This document shows, in pieces, positions 19,585 through 28,057 of a stretch of 51,765 nt of DNA. Position numbers and translations under genes: made by a program. The DNA is taken from the NCBI RefSeq assembly GCF_001435815.1, contig NZ_AZFV01000015.1, positions 1 to 51,765 of the forward strand, in the 5' to 3' direction. Origin of the DNA: Companilactobacillus nantensis DSM 16982 (lineage in GTDB: Bacteria; Bacillota; Bacilli; Lactobacillales; Lactobacillaceae). Position 1 is the first letter of the stretch. Every line of letters begins with the position of its first letter. The notes beneath the pieces are model-generated. The model worked only from the letters and a program-made list of their open reading frames with translations, ran no database searches and was not told the origin of the DNA.

Positions 19585-19614
19585 AAAAACTTCGACATGG
19601 TTCGGAGTTTTTTT
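19585..19614 (+). terminator. terminator between secE and nusG
   Basis: AAAAACTTCGA pairs with TTCGGAGTTTT over a short loop, followed by a T-run. It suggests that nusG is read partly from readthrough or from its own promoter. Confidence 0.7.
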
Positions 19615-19637
19615 ATTTTGAATTTTTGGAGGAAATT

Positions 19638-20183
19638 ATGGCTGAAGCTGGCGCAAAACAATGGTATGTATTACATACTTATTCAGGATATGAAAACAAA
19701 GTTAAGGAAAATCTCGAATCACGTGCTCAATCAATGGGTATGGAAGATTACATTTTCCGTGCAGTAGTACCTGAAGAAGAAGAAACAAAAGTTAAAAACG
19801 GTAAAGAAAAGAAAGAAATGGAAAAAACTTTCCCTGGATACGTTTTAGTAGAAATGGTTATGTCCGATGAATCATGGTTTATCGTTCGTAATACACCAGG
19901 TGTTACCGGATTTGTCGGCAGTCACGGTTCTGGTAGTAAACCAGCACCTCTATTACCTGAAGAAATTGATAACATTCTTAGTCAATTTGGTATGAATTCA
20001 CAAAAACCATCAGACTTCGAAGTTGGCGAAACAGTTAAAATCACTGATGGTGCTTTCTCAGATATGACAGGTAAGATCACTGACATTGATGACGAACACA
20101 GAAAACTTAAAGTTGATGTTGATATGTTTGGTCGTATGACATCTGCTGAAGTAGACTTTACATCAGTTGAAAAACAAGCTTAG
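19638..20183 (+). CDS. nusG: transcription termination/antitermination factor NusG
   Basis: A 181-residue NusG. The NGN domain starts KQWYVLHTYSGYENKVK and contains FPGYVLVEM and the VRNTPGVTGFVG stretch; the KOW domain is VGETVKITDGAFSDMTGKI near the C-terminus. It binds RNA polymerase and modulates pausing. The ATG at 19638 follows TGGAGG; a TTG four codons earlier overlaps this ribosome site and is rejected. PE6 begins only 7 bases after its stop. Confidence 0.96.
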   Translation: MAEAGAKQWYVLHTYSGYENKVKENLESRAQSMGMEDYIFRAVVPEEEETKVKNGKEKKEMEKTFPGYVLVEMVMSDESWFIVRNTPGVTGFVGSHGSGSKPAPLLPEEIDNILSQFGMNSQKPSDFEVGETVKITDGAFSDMTGKITDIDDEHRKLKVDVDMFGRMTSAEVDFTSVEKQA

Positions 20184-20190
20184 TTAATAT

Positions 20191-20373
20191 TGCCGTCTAC
20201 GGAGATGAGAGCTATTTTATGCTACTGTGCGGACCGAGTCGAGCCAAGGTCTCGCCTCTCGGTTTGAAGCCTTGCAAGTTCGGCAAGTCTCTAAACACGC
20301 CCGGTGCTGTAATGGCTAAAGTCATAACAGCACTTTCACAGCAGCAAAAATAGTTCTCATCTCCTCCGACTAG
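20191..20373 (-). repeat. PE6: PE element, reverse copy, subfamily B
   Basis: Full-length reverse copy. The outer stem pairs 20201-20223 with 20342-20363. On the minus strand H2 has stem GTGCTGTTATG/CATTACAGCAC, and the core reads CGTGTTTAGAGACTTGC with partner GCAAGGCTTCAAAC. H4 has loop ACCTTGG and the junction CTCGGTCCGCACAG. These H3 differences from PE1-PE5 and PE7 are shared with PE8, defining a second subfamily. It starts 7 bases after the nusG stop, where it could form the transcript's 3' end; an 8-base T-run follows about 15 bases past its far border. Confidence 0.85.
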
Positions 20374-20431
20374 TTGGTTGGATATATATTTTTTTTGAAT
20401 CAAAAAAAATCCTAGCCAATCACCAAAGAAA

Positions 20432-20612
20432 TAGTCGGGGACTGCAAGCTGATAACCAGCAGTGCAGGTGGAAATAAGGATGACGAAGTCATTCTTGTAC
20501 CACAGGACGTATTTTGAGACTTGCGATTTGTGCAAGGCTCAAAATCGAGGGACGAGACCTTGGCTCGGCCCGGTCCCACAGCAGGTTAATCAGCTTGCGG
20601 TCCCCGACGGCA
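20432..20612 (+). repeat. PE7: PE element, forward copy
   Basis: Full-length forward copy. The outer stem pairs 20434-20457 with 20584-20608, with a bulge and a mismatch. H2 has stem AAGGATGAC/GTCATTCTT, H3 has ATTTTGAG/CTCAAAAT, and H4 has stem CGAG/CTCG around ACCTTGG. Border CCGACGGCA at the 3' end. It faces away from PE6, 58 bases off, in the 568-base gap between nusG and rplK; bases 20374-20431 hold a T-run and A-run that can pair with each other. Confidence 0.85.
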
Positions 20613-20635
20613 GTGAACAAAATTTAAATTATTTA

Positions 20636-20664
20636 TTGTAAACCCTAGTAGACCGTGCTACTAT
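20636..20664 (+). promoter_or_regulatory. promoter of rplK-rplA
   Basis: TTGTAA (20636-20641), a 17-base spacer, and TACTAT (20659-20664), directly downstream of PE7 and about 90 bases before the rplK start. The leader it would produce contains the hairpin GTATGT/ACATAC and the L1-type site. Confidence 0.6.
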
Positions 20665-20691
20665 ATAACGGTATGTTTTTGAGACATACAT

Positions 20692-20726
20692 GTGGGAGAG
20701 AAAATTCTGATTCTCATCATGACCAC
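20692..20726 (+). promoter_or_regulatory. L1-type ribosomal protein binding site in the rplK leader
   Basis: GTGG (20692-20695) pairs with CCAC (20723-20726). They flank an asymmetric internal loop and a GAGAA/TTCTC hairpin. This matches the shape of L1-binding mRNA sites that mimic the 23S rRNA L1 site, and a second site of the same form lies before rplA. The likely role is autogenous control by L1. Shape and context support it; binding is inferred. Confidence 0.6.
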
Positions 20727-20751
20727 ATCACGGAACAAGGAGGTATGCACC

Positions 20752-21174
20752 GTGGCTAAAAAAGTTGCTAACGTAGTAAAATTACAAATCCCTGCTGGAC
20801 AGGCTACTCCAGCTCCTCCAGTTGGTCCTGCTTTAGGACAAGCTGGTATTAACATTGTTGCCTTTACAAAGGACTTCAATGCACGTACACAAGATCAAAA
20901 GGGTATGATTATCCCTGTTGTTATCTCAGTATATGAAGACCGTTCATTCGATTTCGTTACTAAGACACCACCAGCTGCTGTTCTTTTGAAGAAAGCTGCT
21001 GGCGTTGAAAAGGGCTCTGGCGAACCTAACACTAACAAGGTTGCCACAGTTACTGAAGACCAAGTTCGCGAAATTGCTGAAACCAAGATGAAAGACCTAA
21101 ACGCTGCTAGTGTTGAAGCTGCAATGCGTATGGTTGCTGGTACTGCAAGAAGTATGGGCTTTGAAGTAAAGTAA
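20752..21174 (+). CDS. rplK: 50S ribosomal protein L11
   Basis: A 140-residue protein of the GTPase-associated centre of the large subunit. The N-terminal domain reads [27 protein letters not shown], and the C-terminal rRNA-binding domain ends [16 protein letters not shown]. Translation starts at GTG (20752), with AAGGAGG 8 bases upstream. Starts further up would cover the leader hairpins and are rejected. In operon with rplA, 103 bases downstream. Confidence 0.96.
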   Translation: MAKKVANVVKLQIPAGQATPAPPVGPALGQAGINIVAFTKDFNARTQDQKGMIIPVVISVYEDRSFDFVTKTPPAAVLLKKAAGVEKGSGEPNTNKVATVTEDQVREIAETKMKDLNAASVEAAMRMVAGTARSMGFEVK

Positions 21175-21222
21175 AAGACTAGATTTAAGCAGTTTACAGG
21201 AATGTGAAAGCATTCTTAACAA

Positions 21223-21257
21223 GTGGGAGGAGAAAATATAATTCTCCGAAAGACCAC
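21223..21257 (+). promoter_or_regulatory. second L1-type binding site, in the rplA leader
   Basis: GTGG (21223-21226) and CCAC (21254-21257) close a hairpin with GGAGAA/TTCTCC and an asymmetric purine-rich loop, the same architecture as the site at 20692. It is about 20 bases before the rplA start. Confidence 0.6.
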
Positions 21258-21277
21258 AAAGCAAGGAGGAACTTAGC

Positions 21278-21958
21278 ATGGCTAAGCATGGAAAGAAATA
21301 TACAGAAGCATTAAAACAAGTAGATAAAAACAAAACTTATACTGCTGAAGAAGCTGTCGAATTATTAAAGAAGGTTGACTTCGCTAAATTCGACGCAACT
21401 GTTGAAGTTGCTATTAACTTGGATGTAGATCCTAAACAAGCTGATCAACAAATTCGTGGTGCTATCGTACTACCTAATGGTACTGGTAAGACACAAAAGG
21501 TTATCGTCTTCGCTGAAGGACAACAAGCTAAGGATGCTGAAGCAGCCGGCGCTGATGTTGTTGGTTCTGACGACCTTGTTGAAAAAATTCAAGACGGCTG
21601 GCTAGACTTTGACGTTGCTGTTGCAACACCACCAATGATGGCTAAAGTAGGTCGTTTAGGTCGTGTTCTTGGACCTAAAGGTTTGATGCCTAACCCTAAG
21701 ACAGGTACTGTTACAATGGATGTTACAAAGGCTGTTAATAATATTAAAGCCGGACAAGTTACATACCGTGTTGATTCAAATGGTCTTATTCACGCACCAA
21801 TCGGTAAGATCTCATTTGATACAAACAAGATTACAGAAAACTTCAGTACTTTGTACAATGCAATCTTGAAGGCACGCCCTGCATCATTGAAGGGTAGCTA
21901 CGTAACAAGTGTTAACATGACATCTACATTTGGACCTGGTCTAAAAATCAACGCTTAA
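21278..21958 (+). CDS. rplA: 50S ribosomal protein L1
   Basis: A 226-residue L1, the stalk protein near the E site and also a translational repressor in many bacteria. Family signatures: [47 protein letters not shown] and the C-terminal [12 protein letters not shown]. The ATG follows AAGGAGGA. Two candidate binding sites for the product, at 20692 and 21223, fit feedback control of this operon. Confidence 0.96.
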   Translation: MAKHGKKYTEALKQVDKNKTYTAEEAVELLKKVDFAKFDATVEVAINLDVDPKQADQQIRGAIVLPNGTGKTQKVIVFAEGQQAKDAEAAGADVVGSDDLVEKIQDGWLDFDVAVATPPMMAKVGRLGRVLGPKGLMPNPKTGTVTMDVTKAVNNIKAGQVTYRVDSNGLIHAPIGKISFDTNKITENFSTLYNAILKARPASLKGSYVTSVNMTSTFGPGLKINA

Positions 21959-21964
21959 TTAGTG

Positions 21965-21993
21965 TTGACTAACTACCAAAATAATGATAGATT
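21965..21993 (+). promoter_or_regulatory. promoter of rplJ-rplL
   Basis: TTGACT (21965-21970), a 17-base spacer, TAGATT (21988-21993). It lies directly upstream of the L10 leader. Confidence 0.65.
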
Positions 21994-22003
21994 AATATAG
22001 TTG

Positions 22004-22112
22004 ATTTCTACCGAAGACTCAGGTGATGAAAGTCTTAATATCCTGCCGAGGCCAGAAGATTATTTCACTTAATCTCTGTGTCCTTAGGGCACAGAGATTT
22101 TATTATTTTTAA
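22004..22112 (+). ncRNA. ribosomal protein L10 leader (with internal terminator)
   Basis: Shows the conserved L10(L12)4-binding core: CTACCGAAGACTCAGGTG (from 22009) and TCCTGCCGAGG (22041-22051). A strong terminator hairpin follows, AATCTCTGTG/CACAGAGATT (22071-22104), with a T-rich tail. This leader is known to bind the L10-L12 complex and reduce rplJ-rplL expression when the proteins are in excess; here the terminator suggests control at transcription. Confidence 0.9.
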
Positions 22113-22163
22113 GCCGAAATTTGTAGATAATTAACTAAAAAATTGTGGAGGTGAAACGTAATA

Positions 22164-22667
22164 ATGAAGCAAGATGTATTAGCAGCAAAACAAGCACAAG
22201 TTGATGAAATTGCTAAACAACTTACAGGTGCAAAGTCAGTAATCGTTGTTGATTACTTAGGTCTTACAGTTGAACAAGCAACTGAAATGCGTGCTGAATT
22301 ACGTGAACAAGGTGCTACAATGCAAGTTATCAAGAATACAATCTTGAGACGTGCAGCTGAAAAAGCCGGTGTTGAAGGTCTAGAAGAATTCTTCGTTGGA
22401 CCAACAGCCATTGCTTACTCAGAAACAGATCCTGTTGGACCTGCTAAAGTAGCAGCTAAATTTGCCAAAGATGTTGACGCCGTTGAAATCAAGGGTGGTA
22501 TCATCGAAGGTAAAGCAGCAACTCTTGAACAAATTCAAGAACTTGCAACATTACCAGACAGAGATGGCTTGCTATCAATGTTGGTATCTGTATTACAAGC
22601 TCCAGTTCGCGACTTTGCTATGGTTGTTAAGGCCGTTGCAGACAAAAACGACGAACCTGCCGCTTAA
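22164..22667 (+). CDS. rplJ: 50S ribosomal protein L10
   Basis: A 167-residue stalk-base protein. It contains KSVIVVDYLGLTVEQATEMRAELRE and IKNTILRRAAEKAG, both typical of L10, and a C-terminal helix that binds L7/L12 dimers. The ATG at 22164 follows GTGGAGGTG by about 10 bases. Its leader at 22004 gives autogenous control. Rich in preferred lactobacillus codons, as expected for a highly expressed gene. Confidence 0.96.
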   Translation: MKQDVLAAKQAQVDEIAKQLTGAKSVIVVDYLGLTVEQATEMRAELREQGATMQVIKNTILRRAAEKAGVEGLEEFFVGPTAIAYSETDPVGPAKVAAKFAKDVDAVEIKGGIIEGKAATLEQIQELATLPDRDGLLSMLVSVLQAPVRDFAMVVKAVADKNDEPAA

Positions 22668-22710
22668 TTAATTAAAAAAATATAACTCATAATATTTGGA
22701 GGATACTATA

Positions 22711-23079
22711 ATGGCTTTAGATACACAAAAGATTATTGATGATTTAAAAGAAGCTTCAATTCTAGAACTTAACGACCTTGTTAAGGCTATTGAAGAAGAA
22801 TTTGACGTTAAGGCTGCTGCTCCAGTTGCTGCTGCCGGTGCTGCTGGTGGCGACGCTGCTGCAGAAAAGGACTCATTTGACGTTGAACTTACAGAAGCAG
22901 GTCAAGAAAAGGTTAAGGTTATCAAGGAAGTTCGTGGTATCACAGGACTTGGCTTGAAGGACTCAAAGGACCTAGTTGATGGCGCTCCTAAGGTTATCAA
23001 GGAAGGCGTTGCTAAGGCTGACGCTGACGAAATGAAGACAAAACTTGAAGCTGTTGGTGCAACAGTTACATTGAAGTAA
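22711..23079 (+). CDS. rplL: 50S ribosomal protein L7/L12
   Basis: A 122-residue acidic stalk protein. Its N-terminal dimerisation domain is followed by an Ala-rich hinge ([19 protein letters not shown]) and the factor-binding C-terminal domain ([23 protein letters not shown]). The ATG at 22711 follows TTTGGAGGA; starting upstream would run through that site. Ends at the terminator at 23099. Confidence 0.96.
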   Translation: MALDTQKIIDDLKEASILELNDLVKAIEEEFDVKAAAPVAAAGAAGGDAAAEKDSFDVELTEAGQEKVKVIKEVRGITGLGLKDSKDLVDGAPKVIKEGVAKADADEMKTKLEAVGATVTLK

Positions 23080-23098
23080 TTCATTTTAATGATAAAAT

Positions 23099-23126
23099 TA
23101 ATCCTCGTAAGAGGATTTTTTTTTAC
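23099..23126 (+). terminator. terminator after rplL
   Basis: AATCCTC / GAGGATT around GTAA, followed by a run of T. Confidence 0.9.
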
Positions 23127-23149
23127 CCTTTAAAAGGAAAGGTGAGTAT

Positions 23150-23752
23150 ATGGCTAATCAATATTTTGAAAATGATCCTAATTTGGAACATGAGGTCAAA
23201 AATTTTAACTTCACATTACGTGGTCATGGACTAGATTTCACATCAGATAGTGGCGTTTTTTCACGACAAACAATCGATTATGGTTCACGTGTTTTGATTG
23301 ATGCGATTGATTTCCAAAATGTGCCAAATGGCAATATCTTGGATGTTGGTTGTGGATATGGGCCAATTGGTTTAGCTTTGGCTAAAGATCAACCTAAGCG
23401 CCAAGTAACCATGGTTGACGTTAACTTACGTGCATTAGGATTGGCAAAACAAAATGCTAATAATAATCAAATCAACAATGTTGAAATTTTTGAATCTGAT
23501 ACTTATAAGGCTGTTTCTGGTAAGTACGCCATGATTGTTTCCAATCCTCCAGTTCGTGCTGGAAAAGAGGTTGTGACATCAATTTTGGCTGATTCAAAGG
23601 ATTATTTAGAACCTAATGGTGAACTTTGGATTGTTCTACAAAAGAAGCAAGGTGCTCCGTCAGCTAAGAAGTTGATGGATCAAACCTTCGGCAATGTTGA
23701 AGTTGTTACACGTGATAAAGGCTATTACATTTTAAAAAGTAAATTGATTTAA
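23150..23752 (+). CDS. class I SAM-dependent methyltransferase, RsmC-like
   Basis: A 200-residue protein of the short RsmC/RlmG-like class. The SAM motif DVGCGYGPIGLALA is at about residues 64-77 and the catalytic motif is SNPPVRAGKE, of the NPPF type used for N2-guanine methylation. Firmicute members of this size lack the N-terminal pseudo-domain of E. coli RsmC; 16S rRNA G1207 is a plausible but unproven target. The ATG at 23150 follows AAGGAAAGGTG. It commonly sits between rplL and tadA/dnaX, as here. Confidence 0.82.
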   Translation: MANQYFENDPNLEHEVKNFNFTLRGHGLDFTSDSGVFSRQTIDYGSRVLIDAIDFQNVPNGNILDVGCGYGPIGLALAKDQPKRQVTMVDVNLRALGLAKQNANNNQINNVEIFESDTYKAVSGKYAMIVSNPPVRAGKEVVTSILADSKDYLEPNGELWIVLQKKQGAPSAKKLMDQTFGNVEVVTRDKGYYILKSKLI

Positions 23753-23795
23753 AAAATTCCTCAATGTGGTATATTCATGTTGGAGGCGTTTGCAC

Positions 23796-24110
23796 ATGAA
23801 AAAGAAAATTTTTATTGTCGGTATTTTATCGGTTCTTTCTGCAGGAGTATTTTTTGCGGGCTATTCAATGGTGAAGTTTTTAAAGAATAAAATGATCAAT
23901 AAAGATCGCAAAAAGCTCGAAGAATACGTTGAAAAATATTTACATGGTAATGAAAAAATAATGCAATTTATTGGAACTTTATCAGATGATCAAGTCAAAG
24001 AATTACTTGATATCCTTGAAAAAATCCAACGTGAACAAAAACAATTGAAACTTAAAGAACCAATTTTTCCAAAATACTTAGAGAAGAAAGTAACCAACTT
24101 AATTAGTTAA
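23796..24110 (+). CDS. small single-span membrane protein, hypothetical
   Basis: A 104-residue protein. MKKK is followed by one hydrophobic helix (about residues 5-28), then a charged helical region (about 35-90) rich in Lys and Glu. The ATG at 23796 follows TTGGAGGCG. No signal peptidase motif is evident, so it is probably anchored with most of the protein cytoplasmic. Its stop is one base before the tadA start, so the two are likely coupled. I do not recognise the family. Confidence 0.65.
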   Translation: MKKKIFIVGILSVLSAGVFFAGYSMVKFLKNKMINKDRKKLEEYVEKYLHGNEKIMQFIGTLSDDQVKELLDILEKIQREQKQLKLKEPIFPKYLEKKVTNLIS

Positions 24111-24111
24111 A

Positions 24112-24588
24112 ATGATATTTTCAGAAAATCAAATCAATGAATACATGGATCTAGCACTTGCTGAAGCAAAAAAAGCTGAAACAAGACGTGAAGTTCCGAT
24201 TGGCTGTATTATTGTCGACAATAATACGGGTGAAGTTATCGCTGAAGGTTCAAATGAACGTGAAGAGACCCAAAATGCCATCAAGCATGCCGAAATTATT
24301 GCAATTGAAGCTGCCTGTGCCAAAGTTGGTAGTTGGCGGTTGGAACATACGAGTCTTTTTGTGACACTTGAACCTTGTCCAATGTGTGCTGGCGCGATTA
24401 TTAATAGTCGTATCGAGGAAGTTATTTATGGTGCCAAAGATCCTAAAGCTGGATCAGTGGGTTCAATAAATAATCTCTTGGCTGAGACGCGTTACAATCA
24501 CCAACCAACAGTGTTGAGTGAGGTCAAAGCAGACGAATCAGCACAACTGTTACGGAATTTCTTTCGAGAAATTAGACGCAAAAAGTAG
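24112..24588 (+). CDS. tadA: tRNA-specific adenosine deaminase
   Basis: A 158-residue zinc deaminase that converts A34 of tRNA-Arg(ACG) to inosine. The zinc site is His59 with catalytic Glu61 (HAE) and Cys89/Cys92 in PCPMCAG. The ATG at 24112 lies one base after the upstream stop and lacks a clear ribosome site, consistent with translational coupling. Next is the SRP RNA gene, then dnaX, a typical Firmicute order. Confidence 0.94.
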   Translation: MIFSENQINEYMDLALAEAKKAETRREVPIGCIIVDNNTGEVIAEGSNEREETQNAIKHAEIIAIEAACAKVGSWRLEHTSLFVTLEPCPMCAGAIINSRIEEVIYGAKDPKAGSVGSINNLLAETRYNHQPTVLSEVKADESAQLLRNFFREIRRKK

Positions 24589-24621
24589 CATAATTCGCTA
24601 ATTTATAGTATTATAGTTATT

Positions 24622-24713
24622 GCCGTAAGGCCTTAGGGCAATGGTGCTCTTGTGAATCGTGTCAGGTTCGGAAGAAAGCAGCACTAAGTAAGGTGTGCCA
24701 TGTGCCTTTTGTT
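24622..24713 (+). ncRNA. ffs: signal recognition particle RNA (small bacterial type)
   Basis: The apical domain is unmistakable: GTGTCAGGTTCGGAAGAAAG followed by CAGCACTAAG, with flanking arms AGGGCAATGGTGC and GTGTGCCATGTGCCT pairing. It has no Alu domain, so it is the small form. The ends are estimated. It is followed by a terminator at 24725 and lies between tadA and dnaX. Confidence 0.92.
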
Positions 24714-24724
24714 ATGTATATTAG

Positions 24725-24757
24725 CCTCCTAATCTGTTCAGGATTAGGAGTTTTTTT
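24725..24757 (+). terminator. terminator after the SRP RNA
   Basis: CTCCTAATC / GATTAGGAG stem followed by a run of seven T. Confidence 0.9.
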
Positions 24758-24798
24758 GTGTTAAAATTTATGTATCAGTTTTTTTTGAAGGAGTAAAC

Positions 24799-26517
24799 AT
24801 GGCATATCAAGCACTTTATCGAGTTTGGCGACCCCAAACTTTTTCTGATGTAATCGGACAAGATGTCATCACCCAAACATTGCGCAATGCCGTGGCTAGT
24901 CATATGACCAGCCATGCCTATTTGTTCAGTGGCCCACGTGGTACCGGGAAGACATCTTGTGCCAAAATTTTAGCCAAAGCAGTTAACTGTTTAAATCCAC
25001 ATGATGGTGAACCTTGCAATGAATGTGAAATTTGTAAAGCTGCGAACGAAAATCGTTTAAATGATGTGATTGAAATCGATGCTGCTTCTAACAATGGTGT
25101 TGAAGAGATCCGTGATATACGTGATAAAGTTAAATATGCACCAACAGAAGCTAAGTTCAAAGTTTACATCATTGATGAAGTTCATATGCTTTCGCAAGGT
25201 GCTTTTAATGCATTGTTGAAAACATTGGAAGAACCACCAGCTAATGTGATGTTTATTTTGGCAACAACGGAACCACAAAAGATTCCTGCAACAATTATTT
25301 CGCGAACACAAAGTTTTAATTTTCGTCGGATTTCTCGCCAAGATATTTTAAAGCGAATGACTTTTATCTTAGATGATAAAAAAATCAAGTACGATGAAGA
25401 AGGTCTAAACATCATTGCTGCCTCTGCTGAAGGGGGAATGCGTGATGCCTTGAGTATTTTGGATCAAGCTTTATCGTATGGTGATGATGAATTGACACTC
25501 AAGAATGCCCAAGAAGTTACGGGTGCCTTGAGTAATGAACAAATCGTTTCTTATATGACAGCCATTGCGGACGATAAGCCAGCAGAAGCTTTGACAAGTT
25601 TGTATCAGATCTTGGCTAGTGGTCGTTCAGCTTTACGTTTTACCGAAATGATTATCCGCGTTTGTCGGAATTTGATTTTATATAACTCTAATTCAGATTT
25701 ATCGAATCAAATGGATAAATCAGTGATGACTGATGAATTGTTGGCTATTGCAAATAAGTTTGATAATAACCGCTTGTTTTATATTGTCGATCAAGTTAGC
25801 GCCACACAGAAGAATATTAAAAATTCCAACCAAACCGATATTTATATGGAAATTTTAACCGTCAAAATTAGTGAACCACAAGTCGCACAACAACAAACCC
25901 AACCAGAGACAACGTCAGCGAATGACAGCCAAGTTGAGAGTGTCGAATTCGACAAATTACGTGATGAAATTTCTCACTTACAAAATGAAATTAAAGGTTT
26001 ATCAACTGGTGTTCAAAAAGCAGAGCCAGCCAAACCTAAAACTCATCGTCGAGCTAACAACAATACGCGCTTGAATAAGACCGCTATTTACAAAGTTTTG
26101 GGTAGTGCAACCAAGGATGACTTGAATGCAGCTAAGGATATCTGGCCTGATTTAATGAGTATGCTTTCAATCTCACAACGTGCTATGATGAAAGTCTCAG
26201 ATCCAGTTGCAGCCTCACCAGCAGGTGTTGTTGTGGCCTTTGACTATATGATGTGGTTTGAACAAGCACAAGATGACAGTGAGTTCCTACAAGAATTGAC
26301 TGACAATGCCGGTCGCTTGTTGAAGAAAGACTGTCAGATTGTCTTAGTACCAAAGAAAGATTGGCCTACGATTCGGAAAGAATATATTGATAATAATATT
26401 GATTCTAATAAGCCAACAAATGTAAAATCTAAAGAAGAAACTAAAAAGACTAATCCCACCGTTGATGAAGCTGTCAAATTGTTTGGTGACGATATAGTTG
26501 ATGTTAAAGATGACTAG
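24799..26517 (+). CDS. dnaX: DNA polymerase III subunit gamma/tau
   Basis: A 572-residue clamp-loader ATPase. Walker A is GPRGTGKTS (45-53). A zinc module follows (CLNPHDGEPCNECEIC), then Walker B IIDEVHML and sensor 1 region TTEPQKIPATIISRTQ. The C-terminal third carries the tau-specific polymerase-binding part. I see no obvious slippery sequence for a shorter gamma form. The ATG follows GAAGGAG. It is the first gene of dnaX-ybaB-recR-yaaL, all closely packed. Confidence 0.96.
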   Translation: MAYQALYRVWRPQTFSDVIGQDVITQTLRNAVASHMTSHAYLFSGPRGTGKTSCAKILAKAVNCLNPHDGEPCNECEICKAANENRLNDVIEIDAASNNGVEEIRDIRDKVKYAPTEAKFKVYIIDEVHMLSQGAFNALLKTLEEPPANVMFILATTEPQKIPATIISRTQSFNFRRISRQDILKRMTFILDDKKIKYDEEGLNIIAASAEGGMRDALSILDQALSYGDDELTLKNAQEVTGALSNEQIVSYMTAIADDKPAEALTSLYQILASGRSALRFTEMIIRVCRNLILYNSNSDLSNQMDKSVMTDELLAIANKFDNNRLFYIVDQVSATQKNIKNSNQTDIYMEILTVKISEPQVAQQQTQPETTSANDSQVESVEFDKLRDEISHLQNEIKGLSTGVQKAEPAKPKTHRRANNNTRLNKTAIYKVLGSATKDDLNAAKDIWPDLMSMLSISQRAMMKVSDPVAASPAGVVVAFDYMMWFEQAQDDSEFLQELTDNAGRLLKKDCQIVLVPKKDWPTIRKEYIDNNIDSNKPTNVKSKEETKKTNPTVDEAVKLFGDDIVDVKDD

Positions 26518-26529
26518 GAGGAATTTGTA

Positions 26530-26859
26530 ATGAGTAAAGGAATGCCAAATATGGGTGGAATGGGCGGCAACATGGCCAACATTATGCGCCAAGCCCAAAA
26601 GATGCAAAAAGAAGTTCAATCAGCTACTGAAGAATTGAACAAGACAGAATATACTGGAAGTTCAGTTGATGACTTTGTCACAGTTAAGGTTACTGGTGAA
26701 AAGAAGATTGCTGATTTAACAATCAGTGAAAAAATTATTGATCCAGATGATCCTGATACATTGCAAGATATGTTAATTGACGCATTGAATAATGCCTTTG
26801 ATGCGGTTGATAAAGACAAACAAGCTAAACTAGGTAAATACACAAACGGGTTGATGTAA
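26530..26859 (+). CDS. YbaB/EbfC nucleoid-associated protein
   Basis: A 109-residue small DNA-binding protein. It starts with the Gly/Met-rich [21 protein letters not shown], then a long helix and a sheet (VTVTGEKKI type). Family members bind DNA as dimers and are nearly always found between dnaX and recR, as here. The ATG follows AGGAGG. Its stop overlaps the recR start (TAATG), so the genes are translated together. Confidence 0.93.
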   Translation: MSKGMPNMGGMGGNMANIMRQAQKMQKEVQSATEELNKTEYTGSSVDDFVTVKVTGEKKIADLTISEKIIDPDDPDTLQDMLIDALNNAFDAVDKDKQAKLGKYTNGLM

Positions 26860-27458
26860 TGAAATATCCAGAACCAATATCGAAATTAATTGATAGTTAT
26901 ATGATGTTACCAGGTATCGGTCGTAAGACTGCTACCCGAATGGCATTCTTTACCCTTGGGATGGACAAAGACCAAGTGCAGGAGTTTGCTGAAAATTTAG
27001 TTTCCGCAAAGACAGACTTAAAGTCATGCCGTATCTGTGGAAATATTACAACCGACGAAATTTGTTCGATTTGTAGTGATAAAAGTCGTGATCAATCAAC
27101 TATTTTAGTTGTTGAACAAGCGAAAGATATCATGTCACTTGACGATATGAATGGTTATAACGGATTGTATCACGTGCTAGGAGGAGTCCTATCCCCAGTT
27201 GATGGAGTAGGCCCTGAAGATTTGAATATCAAGTTGTTGTTGAATCGTTTGAAGGAAAATCAAAGTGTTAAAGAATTGATTATTGCCACAAACGCCACTC
27301 CAGAAGGAGAAGCAACAGCACAATATTTAGCCAAATTAGTTAAGCCAGCAGGAATAAAAGTAACTAGACTAGCACACGGATTGGCCGTCGGTTCTGATAT
27401 CGAATATGCCGATGAAATGACCTTGAAGAGTGCCGTGCTAGGACGCAGGGAGATTTAA
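26859..27458 (+). CDS. recR: recombination protein RecR
   Basis: A 199-residue recombination mediator acting with RecO and RecF to load RecA at gaps. It has an N-terminal helix-hairpin-helix ([15 protein letters not shown]), a zinc finger ([16 protein letters not shown]), a Toprim domain ([14 protein letters not shown]) and a C-terminal Walker-like end ([15 protein letters not shown]). Overlaps the ybaB stop; followed one base later by yaaL. Confidence 0.96.
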   Translation: MKYPEPISKLIDSYMMLPGIGRKTATRMAFFTLGMDKDQVQEFAENLVSAKTDLKSCRICGNITTDEICSICSDKSRDQSTILVVEQAKDIMSLDDMNGYNGLYHVLGGVLSPVDGVGPEDLNIKLLLNRLKENQSVKELIIATNATPEGEATAQYLAKLVKPAGIKVTRLAHGLAVGSDIEYADEMTLKSAVLGRREI

Positions 27459-27459
27459 C

Positions 27460-27747
27460 ATGTTTGGTAGAAAAAAAGTTACCGTCCAAAAAATGGAAGA
27501 TGATCGTCTCTTAGACAATATTCACCAAATTCAACAAAGAATTGGGAATACGCAAAGAATGATCAACAATTCAGTGGACGTTGACGATACAACTAGAATC
27601 CATTTAAAATTGGATCAGTTGAAGTATCAATTTTTGTATTTAGAAGCCAGAAGAAGAAAAGCCAAGGCTAAAGCTACGACTAATATTATTTTTGGCGATG
27701 AAGATACATTTTTGAAACAACCTAGTCGGGCTGAGAAGCACTGGTAA
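27460..27747 (+). CDS. yaaL: YaaL-family protein (DUF2508)
   Basis: A 95-residue helical protein that fits the DUF2508 family by size, composition and position after recR. It starts MFGRKK, has a coiled region (NIHQIQQRIGNTQRMI) and a basic LEARRRKAKAKA stretch. Function unknown. The ATG follows AGGGAGATT within the recR end. A degraded PE element follows. Confidence 0.8.
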   Translation: MFGRKKVTVQKMEDDRLLDNIHQIQQRIGNTQRMINNSVDVDDTTRIHLKLDQLKYQFLYLEARRRKAKAKATTNIIFGDEDTFLKQPSRAEKHW

Positions 27748-27751
27748 ACCT

Positions 27752-27870
27752 GCCTACGGAAACAATAAATTGGAGGGACTAGATTGATTCAAGGAGCGGT
27801 CTGGTCCCTCGATTTTGATTCTTGTAGGAAGCGCAAGTATCAAAAGTCGTCCCGTGAGTTTGGGACAAAA
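27752..27870 (-). repeat. PE remnant A: degraded reverse PE copy
   Basis: Read on the minus strand, CACGGGACGACTTTTGATAC, then GAATCAAAATCGAGGGACC, match the H3 core and its flanks in PE4 and PE7. The far end TTTCCGTAGGCAG resembles the PE6 border. H4 and the outer stem are eroded. It lies in the 310-base gap after yaaL; the rest of that gap (27871-27979) shows nothing I can support. Confidence 0.6.
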
Positions 27871-27979
27871 CTTAAACATTCAGTATAAACGTGGAATAAA
27901 ACATAGTTTTTTCCGCTTAAATCAAATGGCTCCAGAAATCCCAAAGAGGTTCTTTCTCAAATTTGGTTACAGAATCAAA

Positions 27980-28047
27980 ATAAAAAAGACTAAGCTTTCA
28001 CCATCAATTTTTCACGATTGCGATGATGGAAACCTAGTCTTTTTTGT
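27980..28047. terminator. bidirectional terminator between yaaL and the diguanylate cyclase gene
   Basis: A long imperfect stem: AAAAAAGACTAAGCTTTC with GGAAACCTAGTCTTTTTT, plus CCATC/GATGG, between convergent genes. Confidence 0.8.
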
Positions 28048-28057
28048 ATTCTAAAAA

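Noticed and set aside
24799-26517. Programmed frameshift in dnaX
   Set aside because: No A6/A7-type slippery site with a following stem could be recognised; the full-length frame is continuous.
27815-28054. 79-codon open frame after yaaL
   Set aside because: It runs through the PE remnant and the terminator hairpin and has no family resemblance.
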